A DNA stretch of 64,000 nt from Flexistipes sp. (GTDB lineage Bacteria > Chrysiogenota > Deferribacteres > Deferribacterales > Flexistipitaceae): assembly GCF_036172515.1 (NCBI RefSeq), contig NZ_JAXKVW010000014.1, positions 1 to 64,000 on the forward strand, read 5' to 3'. Below, in pieces: positions 1-8,049 of the stretch. A program made the translations under genes and the position numbers. Under the pieces are notes generated by a model. The model worked only from the letters and a program-made list of their open reading frames with translations, was not told the DNA's origin and did not search any database. Each line of letters starts with the position of its first letter. The stretch's first letter is position 1.

Positions 1-2
1 CT

Positions 3-30
3 TACTGCAGATTCTTTAAATTCTGCAGTA
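3..30. repeat. Small inverted repeat
   Basis: A 9-bp perfect inverted repeat (TACTGCAGA / TCTGCAGTA) with a 10-nt loop sits at the window edge. No T-run follows on the plus strand, so it is not a clear terminator; it may belong to a gene left of the window. Confidence 0.5.
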
Positions 31-82
31 TAACTCCTGCGTCTCGATGTCATTTTGCACCTCTCTCTTATTTGTATAATAG

Positions 83-1240
83 GTGCTTAATTTTTTGTCC
101 ATTATTTTTGTACCACATCAAAAGAAGATAAAAATAGCAACAATAAGCTTTGTTATTCTAATTTTTTTAGGCATTGGTGTGTATACAACAGACTTGCTTT
201 TCTTCAAGGAGACAAGAGTTTTTAACAATAGTAAAAGTGATATTGCAAGCTTAAAAAATTTTATTAAAGAATATCCTGACAGCAAATATATTACTCAAGC
301 TAAAATTTTAATACATGATAAAACATACTCTAAAATGAGCCAAGATGTTGAAAGTTTAAAGAGCTTCATTGAAAAATATCCTGACAGCAGACACATTGAT
401 GAAGCTAAAATTTTACTTGATGATAAAATATATGAAAAAATGGGAAGTAATATTGAAAGTTTAAAGAGCTTCATTGAAAAATATCCTGATAGCAGGCACA
501 TTGATGAAGCTAAAGCAAGGTACAAGAAAGCTGTTGATAAAAACATATCAATAGCTGGACTCCACATGGTTTATGTGCTTGGCGGCTGCTACCAGATGGG
601 CGATATATTTGGCGATGGTGGTGAGGATGATGAAAAGCCTGTACACGAGGTGTGTATTGATGATTTTTATATAGGTAAGTATGAAGTAACTCAGGGGCAG
701 TGGGAAAAAATTATGGGATACAATCCTTCTTTTTTTGATGATGGAGACAGATATCCTGTGGAAAATGTTAGCTGGAATGGTGTTCAGGGTTTTATAGAAG
801 AGCTGAACTCCCAAAGTGGTAAAAACTTTCGTTTGCCTACAGAAGCAGAATGGGAGTATGCGGCCCGGAGTGGAGGTAAAAGACAAAAATATGCCGGTGG
901 TAATAATGTAGATGCAGTGGCCTGGTATGATGACAATTCAGGTGACAGGCCACACCCTGTAGGTCAAAAGGAACCTAATGACCTTGGGATATATGATATG
1001 AGCGGTAATGTATGGGAGTGGGTGAGCGACTGGTATGAAGATGATTATTATGCACAGAGTCCCCGTAATAATCCTACAGGTCCCTCATCTTCAAGTTACT
1101 CTTTACGAGTGCTGCGTGGCGGCGATTATTCTATACATTTTGAACAAGCTGAAGTAGTGCGATCAACTTCTCGATCAGCGGGGGATCCTTATGATAAGTA
1201 TATGTTTCATGGTTTCCGCCTTGCTCTCCCCGCTAAATAG
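83..1240 (+). CDS. SUMF1/FGE-fold protein with membrane anchor and 35-residue repeats
   Basis: The C-terminal part (about residues 160-385) has the formylglycine-generating-enzyme/sulfatase-modifying-factor fold signature: GGCYQMGD, EVTQGQW, NVSWNGVQGF, FRLPTEAEWEYAARSGG, DMSGNVWEWVSDWY and a final GFRL. The catalytic cysteine pair of true FGE is absent; the usual GGSW site reads GGDYS, so formylglycine formation is unlikely and a binding role is more plausible. Residues 16-41 are a transmembrane segment. Three copies of a 35-residue unit (SLKxFIEKYPDSRHIDEAK) start near residues 56, 91 and 126 and resemble TPR-like spacer repeats. The start is uncertain: GTG at 83 lies three bases after TATAAT (75-80), and TTG at 95 is an alternative. 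It precedes an unrelated gene on the same strand. Confidence 0.8.
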   Translation: MLNFLSIIFVPHQKKIKIATISFVILIFLGIGVYTTDLLFFKETRVFNNSKSDIASLKNFIKEYPDSKYITQAKILIHDKTYSKMSQDVESLKSFIEKYPDSRHIDEAKILLDDKIYEKMGSNIESLKSFIEKYPDSRHIDEAKARYKKAVDKNISIAGLHMVYVLGGCYQMGDIFGDGGEDDEKPVHEVCIDDFYIGKYEVTQGQWEKIMGYNPSFFDDGDRYPVENVSWNGVQGFIEELNSQSGKNFRLPTEAEWEYAARSGGKRQKYAGGNNVDAVAWYDDNSGDRPHPVGQKEPNDLGIYDMSGNVWEWVSDWYEDDYYAQSPRNNPTGPSSSSYSLRVLRGGDYSIHFEQAEVVRSTSRSAGDPYDKYMFHGFRLALPAK

Positions 1241-1318
1241 AGATAAGGCGCATCTGTTATTGAGGAAAAAAGTCATACAGCAACAATATTATTTATGTTA
1301 GGTTTATAAGAAGTTTTT

Positions 1319-2347
1319 ATGTATACCTTTGAAGAATGGTCGGAGTTGATAGATATTGATCCGGAGATTATCATAGAAGCACCGTATAATGTCAAGAATA
1401 ACAAGGGTATCATTGAACAGGTCATCTATGAAAAGCCTCAGCTGTTTAAATATGCTTCACAAAGACTCAAAAACATTGATGATCTGGTAATGTTTGCTGT
1501 CGAAGAATATCCAGCAAATATTTTTGAGGCGAATTCAAAATTTTTGAGAAATACGAAAGTACTTCACAGTGCTCTTTCAAATCAGTTTTCCCTTCTTCCA
1601 CAAATTCTTGAAAAAACAAATATTGCTGAGTGGTCTCAAGATAGATTCCCTTGTATCACTATAAAAATCAACAACCGAGATATTCATAAACACCTGCAAG
1701 TTGTGCTATCTGAATTAAAAATTTTCATTTCGGATGATTTCATGGAAAGCGGAATTTTGGTGATTGAAAAAGACAATGATAAAGTTCAATTTTTAAAAAA
1801 ACATCTGCCAAAATCATCCGGCAAAAAATTGAAGATCTATACTGTTGAAATGTTTCTGGCATCACTCATCGGAGAAACGGACATTTATGACTTTGGTCAG
1901 AAATATTTAGATTGTTGTGTAAAGGATTCCATTGCTTTTGAATTAATTTTTAAGATGAAGTTCAAATGGCCGTCAATTAATATTGACGATGAATCTAAAG
2001 AAAAAGATTATAATCCCTCCGAAGAAAGTTTGCTTAGTCTAAACGGTTATCATGTAGGCAAAAATGGAGTGCCTTTTGAGAAAAGAAAAGAAATTCTAAA
2101 AAAAACCTATAATATGGTTGCACCGGAAGAATTTCATTTTTGGGGTCAGCCCAAGTCCTCAAAGCGCTTATATTGGATGGCAAAAACCATCAGTGAATGT
2201 ATCAAAAAAGCTAAAGGCAAAGTTCGTAAAAATCAGGGGGATTTTTCAGTATCAATCGAAGACTGGACTAATGACAGAGCATGGTTAAAGAAAACCTATT
2301 ATGATACAAATAGATCTTTCCGCTTTGATGACGAAGACATCTGGTGA
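1319..2347 (+). CDS. Protein of unknown function, 342 aa
   Basis: I do not recognise the family. The product is soluble, acidic to neutral, with no signal peptide or membrane segment. The first 110 residues look like helical repeats (phrases such as EKPQLFKYASQRLKN and NIDDLVMFAVEEYPANIF), loosely reminiscent of DUF4116-type repeats; the last 100 residues contain a tryptophan- and lysine-rich stretch (FHFWGQPKSSKRLYWMAKT) and end FRFDDEDIW. No clear ribosome binding site precedes the ATG. It stands alone upstream of the DarTG pair, so a role in the same accessory region is possible but not shown. Base use is AT-rich like its neighbours. Confidence 0.6.
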   Translation: MYTFEEWSELIDIDPEIIIEAPYNVKNNKGIIEQVIYEKPQLFKYASQRLKNIDDLVMFAVEEYPANIFEANSKFLRNTKVLHSALSNQFSLLPQILEKTNIAEWSQDRFPCITIKINNRDIHKHLQVVLSELKIFISDDFMESGILVIEKDNDKVQFLKKHLPKSSGKKLKIYTVEMFLASLIGETDIYDFGQKYLDCCVKDSIAFELIFKMKFKWPSINIDDESKEKDYNPSEESLLSLNGYHVGKNGVPFEKRKEILKKTYNMVAPEEFHFWGQPKSSKRLYWMAKTISECIKKAKGKVRKNQGDFSVSIEDWTNDRAWLKKTYYDTNRSFRFDDEDIW

Positions 2348-2672
2348 TTACCGCCTACACCCGATATTTTGCAAATGGTATCTATCAGTTATGGCTTCAC
2401 TGAAAATTGCAAATAAAAAGATGGAAGATTTTTTATCTTTTCTTCAGCAATTTTGGATAAAAATTATTGCGAAAGTGAAATCATAGATGGTATTCCTGTT
2501 ATTAAAAAAAGTTTACTCGTGGCATAAGTCTGTGAAAAATGGGGTGATTTCAGAAATTTTTATTGATTGACAGCAAATTTTTATCACTATATCTTTTAAC
2601 TAACAATTTTAGAATTCTTTTAACATATTTAAACATTTCAAAAGAATAAGCGGATGAAAAGGTAATATAATA
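2348..2672. other. Intergenic region upstream of darT
   Basis: About 325 bp without a supported gene. A 61-codon frame overlaps the end of the upstream gene but has no homology I recognise and no ribosome binding site. The right half is AT-rich and holds the promoter-like site listed separately. Confidence 0.5.
2567..2595 (+). promoter_or_regulatory. Putative sigma-70 promoter of darT-darG
   Basis: TTGACA (2567-2572) is followed after 17 bp by TATCTT (2590-2595). The predicted start point would leave a leader of about 70 nt before darT. Some promoter strength and possible autoregulation by the antitoxin would fit a toxin-antitoxin pair, but no operator was identified. Confidence 0.5.
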
Positions 2673-3311
2673 ATGAGTGTACCCGAAAAACCAAAAATTT
2701 ATCACATACTTCATATAGATAAGTTATCTTCAGTTATCAAAGATGGTTATTTAAGGTGTGATAAAAAAATATCTCAAAGTCCTATTATAGGTACTAATAT
2801 AGGCTTGAATAGTATAAAAGAGCGTCGGCGAAAACTAAAGTTAAAAAGTCATGAAGATCTTCACGTTGGCGATTGTGTTCCATTTTATTTTTGTCCACGT
2901 TCAGTGATGCTTTACTTAGTTTACAAAGGTGATAATCCAGAGCTTAATTATAATAACGGTCAAGATTATATAATTCATTTACAAGCTGACTTAAAAAGGA
3001 CAGTCGAATGGGCAGAGGAAAACAATAAACGATGGGCTTATACAACAACAAACGCAGGCTCATTTTTTTTCGAAGATATGAACGACTTAAATAAACTTTC
3101 TAAAATTGACTGGGAAGCTATAGAATCCAGATATTGGCAAAATTGTAAAGAAACCAAGCAAGCAGAATTTTTAATAGAAGATTGTTTTCCTTTTTGTCTG
3201 GTTGAATGTATTGGAGTTTACTCACTTCAGATTTATCAAGAAATATTAGAAATATTACCTGCTGAAATGCAAGAAACCTTGCTTACAATAAAAGAAGAAT
3301 GGTATTATTAA
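2673..3311 (+). CDS. darT: DarT-type DNA ADP-ribosyltransferase toxin
   Basis: The protein matches the DarT (DUF4433) family: N-terminal YHILHIDKLSSVIKDGYLR for NAD+ binding, IKERRRKLKL with the conserved arginine near residue 51, VPFYFCPRSVMLY, and KQAEFLIED whose glutamate (about residue 165) aligns with the catalytic Glu of the family. DarT attaches ADP-ribose to thymidine bases in single-stranded DNA, blocking replication. The length of 212 residues is normal. The ATG is preceded by AAGG about ten bases upstream. The gene ends 16 bp before a macro-domain antitoxin gene, which is the expected DarT-DarG order. All key residues seem present, so the toxin is probably intact. Confidence 0.92.
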   Translation: MSVPEKPKIYHILHIDKLSSVIKDGYLRCDKKISQSPIIGTNIGLNSIKERRRKLKLKSHEDLHVGDCVPFYFCPRSVMLYLVYKGDNPELNYNNGQDYIIHLQADLKRTVEWAEENNKRWAYTTTNAGSFFFEDMNDLNKLSKIDWEAIESRYWQNCKETKQAEFLIEDCFPFCLVECIGVYSLQIYQEILEILPAEMQETLLTIKEEWYY

Positions 3312-3327
3312 GAAAGAGAGGATAGCC

Positions 3328-4416
3328 ATGATTGAATATAAACAAGGTAACATTTTAGAGGAGCAAACTGATGCATTAGTTAATACTGTAAATTGTGTTG
3401 GTGTAATGGGTAGAGGTATAGCTTACCAGTTCAAAAAGAGCTTCCCTGAAAATTTTAAAGCTTATGTTGATGCTTGTAAACATGGTAAAGTCCAGCCTGG
3501 TCAGATGTTTGTATTTAAAACTAACTTTATTACTAAACCTAAATATATTATAAATTTCCCCACTAAAAGACACTGGAAAGGGAAAAGTCGTATTGAAGAT
3601 ATCGAAAAGGGAATTGATTCACTTGTAGAAACCATCAATAAATATAACATAAGTTCAATTGCTTTACCTCCATTGGGAAGTGGATTAGGAGGGCTTGAGT
3701 GGCAAGATGTTAAACAGCTTATTGAAAAAAAGTTGTCTAAATTAACAGATATCAGTATCATAATTTATGAACCAGCAAAAGAGTCTAAAATAAATAAAAA
3801 ATTACATTCTAAAAAGTTACCTAATATGACTGCCGGACGTGCTGCATTAATAGGATTAATAGATAGATATCAAAAAGGTTTACTCGATCCATTAATGACT
3901 TTAATTGAGTTACACAAGCTATTATACCTTATGCAAGAAGCTGGAGAACAACTCAAACTCAAATACCAGGCAGCTCATTATGGCCCTTATGCTGAAAATT
4001 TACGCCACGTTTTAAAAGCAATTGAAGGGTACTATATTTTTGGATATGGAGATGGGGGAGATAATCCAAACAAGCAACTTAAATTAGTTCCCGGTTCTGT
4101 AGAAGATGCTAAGAATTTCTTAAACGAATGTCCTAACACACGAAAAAATTTTGAGAAAGTTGCTAACTTGATTGAAGGTTTTGAATCCTCTTATGGATTG
4201 GAATTACTTACGACAGTACACTGGATAATAATAAAAGAAAAGCCTAACTCTTTTGACAAATTGGTTGAGATTTTTTATAGTTGGAATAATCATAAAAAGC
4301 AATTCACAATTCGACAAATTGAAATAGCAGTAAATATTTTATGCGAAAAGGGCTGGGTCAATCATCATCAAATTAGCAAAGTTCAAGAAGACAATGGCAA
4401 ACAAAAATTAAGATGA
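3328..4416 (+). CDS. darG: DarG-type antitoxin, macro domain plus C-terminal inhibitory domain
   Basis: Residues 1-155 form a macro domain of the DarG/TARG1-like type (GNILEEQTDALVNTVNCVG, MGRGIAYQFKK, PPLGSGLGGLEW), which removes ADP-ribose from thymidine in DNA. Residues 165-362 form the second domain typical of DarG, which binds DarT directly (GRAALIGLIDRYQKG, LIELHKLLYLMQEAGE, HYGPYAENLRHVL). AGAGAGGA precedes the ATG. The gene follows darT by 16 bp and is surely co-transcribed with it. In other bacteria DarTG acts as a phage-defence toxin-antitoxin system; that function here is inferred from the family. Confidence 0.92.
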   Translation: MIEYKQGNILEEQTDALVNTVNCVGVMGRGIAYQFKKSFPENFKAYVDACKHGKVQPGQMFVFKTNFITKPKYIINFPTKRHWKGKSRIEDIEKGIDSLVETINKYNISSIALPPLGSGLGGLEWQDVKQLIEKKLSKLTDISIIIYEPAKESKINKKLHSKKLPNMTAGRAALIGLIDRYQKGLLDPLMTLIELHKLLYLMQEAGEQLKLKYQAAHYGPYAENLRHVLKAIEGYYIFGYGDGGDNPNKQLKLVPGSVEDAKNFLNECPNTRKNFEKVANLIEGFESSYGLELLTTVHWIIIKEKPNSFDKLVEIFYSWNNHKKQFTIRQIEIAVNILCEKGWVNHHQISKVQEDNGKQKLR

Positions 4417-4928
4417 TAGCAATATTATCTTGGAAATACAGTACCGTCATCAAATGCAAATATTTTGAATGAATTACATTGTACAAGATATGATATGCAG
4501 AATCCCATGCTTAATTTTTTTTTAAATTTCTCTAATCATCTTGTAAAATAAAATGACACCTACTTTAAAAAAGTGGTTCCATATACCAACAATCCAGCTT
4601 TCTGAGAAGGGGTTTAGACAAAAATACAATTCTCTATATAAATTCATGATTTATCCAAGCTGTATTTTTTATTTTAAAACATTGGACATCTTTGTATGTA
4701 AAAAACAGTAGTTTTTGCCCCCGCTTTCGAAGATGTATCCAAAAAGTGTATCCAATCAAAACCGGAGCCGAAAGTGTATCCAAAAGTGTATCCATAATGA
4801 GGGGTTAAAGGGGACAGGTAAATAATACTTGAAATGATAGTATTAAGTGCTAAGATTTAAGTATTAAGAGGGAAGGGATAAGTTTTTATAGTTATTGAGA
4901 GGAGAAAAGCAAAAACTGAGGGGTTGAA
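4417..4928. other. Intergenic region between darG and the RAYT-like gene
   Basis: About 510 bp without a supported gene. Between 4730 and 4800 the phrase GTGTATCCA (once ATGTATCCA) recurs four times around an inverted pair. Just after it lies AAAGGGGACAGGT (4806-4818), a phrase often found beside RAYT/IS200-like Y1 transposase genes. The rest is AT-rich with no recognised signal. Confidence 0.55.
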
Positions 4929-5813
4929 ATGGCAAGGACTAAGCGATTTAAAATTAACGGCGATGTTGGATACTACCATGTGATTTCCCGGACAGTGGGC
5001 GGAGAGTTTTTATTGGGTGATGTTGAAAAAGAAAAGCTTCTTTCTGTTATAAAGCAGTTCAACTCATTGTATTTTGTAAACATTATCGGTTATTGTATAA
5101 TGGACAACCATTTTCACCTTCTCGTAAAAACTTCATCCGTGGAAGATATTGATAATGTAGAACTTAAAGAGCGATTATCCCGCCACAATAAAAATATTTC
5201 GGATGAAATCACGGAATCTGAAATAATAATATATAAAGAGAAGCTGACTGACATATCTGAGTATGTAAAATCGATAAAAATGACGTTTTCCAGATGGTAC
5301 AACAAAAGGAACAACCGAAAAGGCTATTTCTGGGGAGACAGATTTAAGAGTGTACTGGTGGAAAGTGGAGAAAGTCTTTTGAACATGCTTGCCTACATTG
5401 ATTTAAACCCTGTGCGTGCAAATATCTGCAGTAAGCCTGAAGAATACAGATGGTGCAGTTTTTCAGACAGATTGGCAAAGTCAAACGATGATTTCCTGAG
5501 TTTTGAAGGCACTGAGATTGATAGAATTGAAGACTATGTGTCATTTATATACGGTGTGGGTAAAGTTGAGAGGAAAAGTTATCAAGGTGCAGAAAAAGGG
5601 AGAATCTCAGAAGATTCCCGACCGGAAATAAGTTTATGGCAGCACAGGATCAGATATTTTTCCGATACGCTTGTTATTGGTTCAAAGGGTTTCATAGAAT
5701 ATGCATACAAAACTTTTGAGGATAAAATAACGAAAAAGGAACGGAGAGCGCACAAAATTCCCATTGATCTCACGCACAATTTATATTCCATACGGCGGCT
5801 GAATAGTATTTGA
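4929..5813 (+). CDS. RAYT-like Y1 (HUH) transposase
   Basis: This is a REP-associated tyrosine transposase-type protein (Y1_Tnp domain). It begins with MARTKRFKI and GDVGYYHVISRTVGG, has the metal-binding HUH motif in MDNHFHLLVKTS (about residues 58-69), the KGYFWGDRFKSVLVE block, and IDLNPVRANI ending near residue 165. The catalytic tyrosine is expected in the YVKSIKMTFSRWYNKR helix. The family cuts and joins single-stranded DNA at hairpins and is linked to spread of REP-like palindromes. The C-terminal 90 residues are an extension without recognised domain. It is flanked by short palindromic repeats, so it is a candidate mobiliser of the window's repeats, though no direct link can be shown. 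Confidence 0.88.
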   Translation: MARTKRFKINGDVGYYHVISRTVGGEFLLGDVEKEKLLSVIKQFNSLYFVNIIGYCIMDNHFHLLVKTSSVEDIDNVELKERLSRHNKNISDEITESEIIIYKEKLTDISEYVKSIKMTFSRWYNKRNNRKGYFWGDRFKSVLVESGESLLNMLAYIDLNPVRANICSKPEEYRWCSFSDRLAKSNDDFLSFEGTEIDRIEDYVSFIYGVGKVERKSYQGAEKGRISEDSRPEISLWQHRIRYFSDTLVIGSKGFIEYAYKTFEDKITKKERRAHKIPIDLTHNLYSIRRLNSI

Positions 5814-5871
5814 GTTGTTTTATGTTTGATAAAAAGTACCCCCTCTTTATCTCCCCCAGTTTTAATTCAAT

Positions 5872-5960
5872 GTTCAACGTTCAAGGTTCATTGTTGAGAC
5901 CTCTCCGCTTCGGTCGAGGTGACAAGAATGTTGGTTGTCGAATCTATCATAGCTGCTGAG
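5872..5960. repeat. 89-bp direct repeat, left copy (contains half a T1 repeat)
   Basis: An 89-bp stretch recurs at 6732-6820 with two mismatches. It consists of iterated GTTCAA words, the T1 half-palindrome from 5896 to 5924 (GAGACC...GGTGACA), and about 36 bp of further unique sequence. The two copies bracket the TumE-type pair. Confidence 0.9.
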
Positions 5961-6048
5961 AGAAGTACTTTATTTTAATCTTCACCTTCGGGAGGATTAG
6001 CTCGGAAAGACAGATTTCTGTATGGTTTGCCAAATACCATAAATAGAT

Positions 6049-6387
6049 TTATGAGAGATTCTTTTTGATTATTTCAAGAACATCTTCAATGTGAATGTGG
6101 TAGTTTTCATAAATTTTGTTTTCTTTATGTATATGGTGTGGAAAAGTTTTTAGATTATTGTGATGAGGGGCATTATCCCAACGCATTATTAGATTTCCGT
6201 TTGCGTCCTGCCAGTGGTAAGAGTATTTTCTTTCATTATTATCAAAATATTCCCTGATAAACAGAAGGGTTTTGTTTTTGAGCACAGCTTCAGTTTTTAT
6301 ATAAAAACCGTCTGAGAATGTTTTGAAGTCCTTAATTTCGTAGGAATAAATGACAGGGGAATTATCCAGTAATTTTAATATTTTCAT
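6049..6387 (-). CDS. TumE-type toxin (DUF6516 family)
   Basis: The protein carries the hallmark of the TumE/DUF6516 toxin family: YSYHWQDANGNLIMRWDNAP, HHNNLKTFPHHIH and a C-terminal HIEDVLEIIKKNL. Members are small toxins, probably RNA-acting, encoded beside a small antitoxin. The ATG at 6387 is chosen; an upstream TTG at 6399 would add four residues. The gene overlaps the end of the preceding small gene by 26 bp, which is typical for a toxin-antitoxin pair. The identification rests on sequence recall, not on a search. Confidence 0.75.
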   Translation of the reverse strand: MKILKLLDNSPVIYSYEIKDFKTFSDGFYIKTEAVLKNKTLLFIREYFDNNERKYSYHWQDANGNLIMRWDNAPHHNNLKTFPHHIHKENKIYENYHIHIEDVLEIIKKNLS

Positions 6388-6628
6388 TCTCAATATCAAT
6401 TAATCTTTTTTCAATATTATCCATATTCTTTTTATATGACTTCCATTCGATGTAATCATCCCATTTTTCAAAATTTTCTTTTTCTTCTTCTAATTGAGCC
6501 TCAAATTCTTCTAAGGATTTCCCGTATTTCTTTTCAAAAAGTTTGAGTTTTTCTTTTGTTAAATTCAATTCGTAAAGAATCTCGGCTTTTAGATAGTCTT
6601 TGGCTTTATTTTGTGACAGTTCTATCAT
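6362..6628 (-). CDS. Probable antitoxin of the TumE-type pair
   Basis: An 88-residue, strongly charged, helical protein (MIELSQNKAKDYLKAEILYE, then coiled-coil-like stretches rich in Lys and Glu) encoded immediately upstream of the TumE-type gene. The ATG at 6628 has GGAG seven bases upstream; a longer frame back to 6703 lacks such a site and contains the TATAAT at the promoter position. I see no helix-turn-helix. Its antitoxin role is inferred from position, size and overlap. Confidence 0.65.
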   Translation of the reverse strand: MIELSQNKAKDYLKAEILYELNLTKEKLKLFEKKYGKSLEEFEAQLEEEKENFEKWDDYIEWKSYKKNMDNIEKRLIDIENENIKITG

Positions 6629-6731
6629 TTTATTTCTCCAGCTATGATTATATAATTCTATTATATTGCAATTATCAATTAATGCAATTCTGATATTTAA
6701 CATGTTTGGTAATAATTGATCCCAAAGTTTA

Positions 6732-6820
6732 GTTCAACGTTCAAGGTTCATTGTTGAGACCTCTCCGCTTCGGTCGAGGTGACAAGAATGTTGGTTGTCG
6801 AATCTATGATAGCTGATGAG
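6732..6820. repeat. 89-bp direct repeat, right copy (contains half a T1 repeat)
   Basis: Second copy of the 89-bp sequence at 5872-5960, with 87 of 89 positions identical. To its right (6840-6945) is G/C-rich palindromic sequence of the CCCCTAT/ATAGGGGG type with no gene. Confidence 0.9.
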
Positions 6821-6964
6821 GAAAAATCTCGGATATCGGTTGTCAAAAGTACCTTCTCTGTGTCTCCCCCTAAAAAAGTAGGGGGAGAGTGCGGTTCCCC
6901 TATCTGATATAGGGGGTTAAAGGTGGTATGAAAATAGCTGTTTGATACACTTTTGCTCTTAGAT

Positions 6965-8029
6965 CTAAAAGCCCAAAGTCACCTGCAACATATGCCGTTC
7001 GTCATCCCATTGACCTGCATATGCTCCAACTTCTTCTATATAATATGCGTAATCTATTTTAAGAATATTGAAATCAAGGCTGGCACCAAATGTGGGATAA
7101 CCCTGGTTGATCCCCGCCCTAAGAGCAAAAAACTGAAGGTTTGTAGGGCGTAGTTCTGCGCCGACATGAATTCTTTTGCCAAGGTCGTCATCCTGATCAT
7201 AAGCTTTTGTCACATCCACATAGTCTATAACTATATCTGATTCGAAAAACAGTATTTGAGGTGAAATAGATGCTGAAAGTGTAAGTGTTGTTTTCATATC
7301 TTTAGCATCACCAAAATCGGTGGAGCCAATATTGTTAACAGCTGTTCCCAATCTCGGATTCATCGGCAAACTCTTCATTTCATAGATTGCTCCAATATCA
7401 CCTAAAATACCTGTTCCGCTTTCTAAATCATCTTCAATGATCTGATCAAAATCGTCTTTTGCCAGATCTGCTGCAGTATACGTTTCAACAAGGGATTCCC
7501 GTTCTATCAATTTAACGTTTGCGCCTAAACTCAACGAATCGTTGTTTAAAAATTTTCCCGCAAAACCGGCTGTTATACCTCTATCCACAAAAAACTCAGT
7601 CTCGATATTTGGGTACACTTTGTTTCGGGGGACTGCATTCAACCGAGCATTGCCGAATACGCCTATCATAAAATTTTTATTATAATATGCCGGAAATAAA
7701 CTTACACCGGCGTGTTGATATTCTCCAATATTGTCCCTGATTAATTTTGCTATTTCACTTTCACTTTCCCAGTCTGTATCTTTGGCATCACGGTAAAAAT
7801 CCATTGCGTTTTTTCCCATGTCAAACTGTGGATTAAGTATGTCTACGCGTGAGTCCTTGTTGAAAGCCAAACCTGCCGGATTGTAAAATGCTGAATACTG
7901 ATCGCTGTTTATGGTATAATGAGCATTACCCATGCCGAGAGCTTTTGTTGATTTCATAAAATAAGGGTATTCAGCTGCATAAATAAATGTTGGCAGTATT
8001 AGTATTAAGAAAGCACAAATTTTCTTCAT
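6965..8029 (-). CDS. Outer-membrane beta-barrel protein (TraF/PorV-like)
   Basis: A signal peptide (MKKICAFLILILPTFIYA) is followed by a barrel-like sequence with alternating strands and C-terminal phenylalanine (LQVTLGF), typical of outer-membrane insertion. The motif GMGNAHYTINSDQYSAFYNPAGLA near the N-terminus is shared by FadL-like, PorV/PorQ-like and TraF-like barrels. ATG at 8029 is preferred because AGGAGG lies nine bases upstream; TTG at 8035 falls inside that spacing. The lipoprotein gene lies 20 bp upstream on the same strand, so the two form an operon and probably act in the same envelope complex. Substrate unknown. Confidence 0.8.
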   Translation of the reverse strand: MKKICAFLILILPTFIYAAEYPYFMKSTKALGMGNAHYTINSDQYSAFYNPAGLAFNKDSRVDILNPQFDMGKNAMDFYRDAKDTDWESESEIAKLIRDNIGEYQHAGVSLFPAYYNKNFMIGVFGNARLNAVPRNKVYPNIETEFFVDRGITAGFAGKFLNNDSLSLGANVKLIERESLVETYTAADLAKDDFDQIIEDDLESGTGILGDIGAIYEMKSLPMNPRLGTAVNNIGSTDFGDAKDMKTTLTLSASISPQILFFESDIVIDYVDVTKAYDQDDDLGKRIHVGAELRPTNLQFFALRAGINQGYPTFGASLDFNILKIDYAYYIEEVGAYAGQWDDERHMLQVTLGF

Positions 8030-8049
8030 TATCAATCTCCTCCTTTGGG

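Noticed and set aside
548-886. Minus-strand frame of 112 codons inside the SUMF1-fold gene
   Set aside because: Shadow frame; the plus-strand product has clear family motifs.
2301-2486. 61-codon frame overlapping the end of the unknown 342-residue gene
   Set aside because: Different frame, no ribosome site, no clear similarity; a frameshifted tail cannot be shown.
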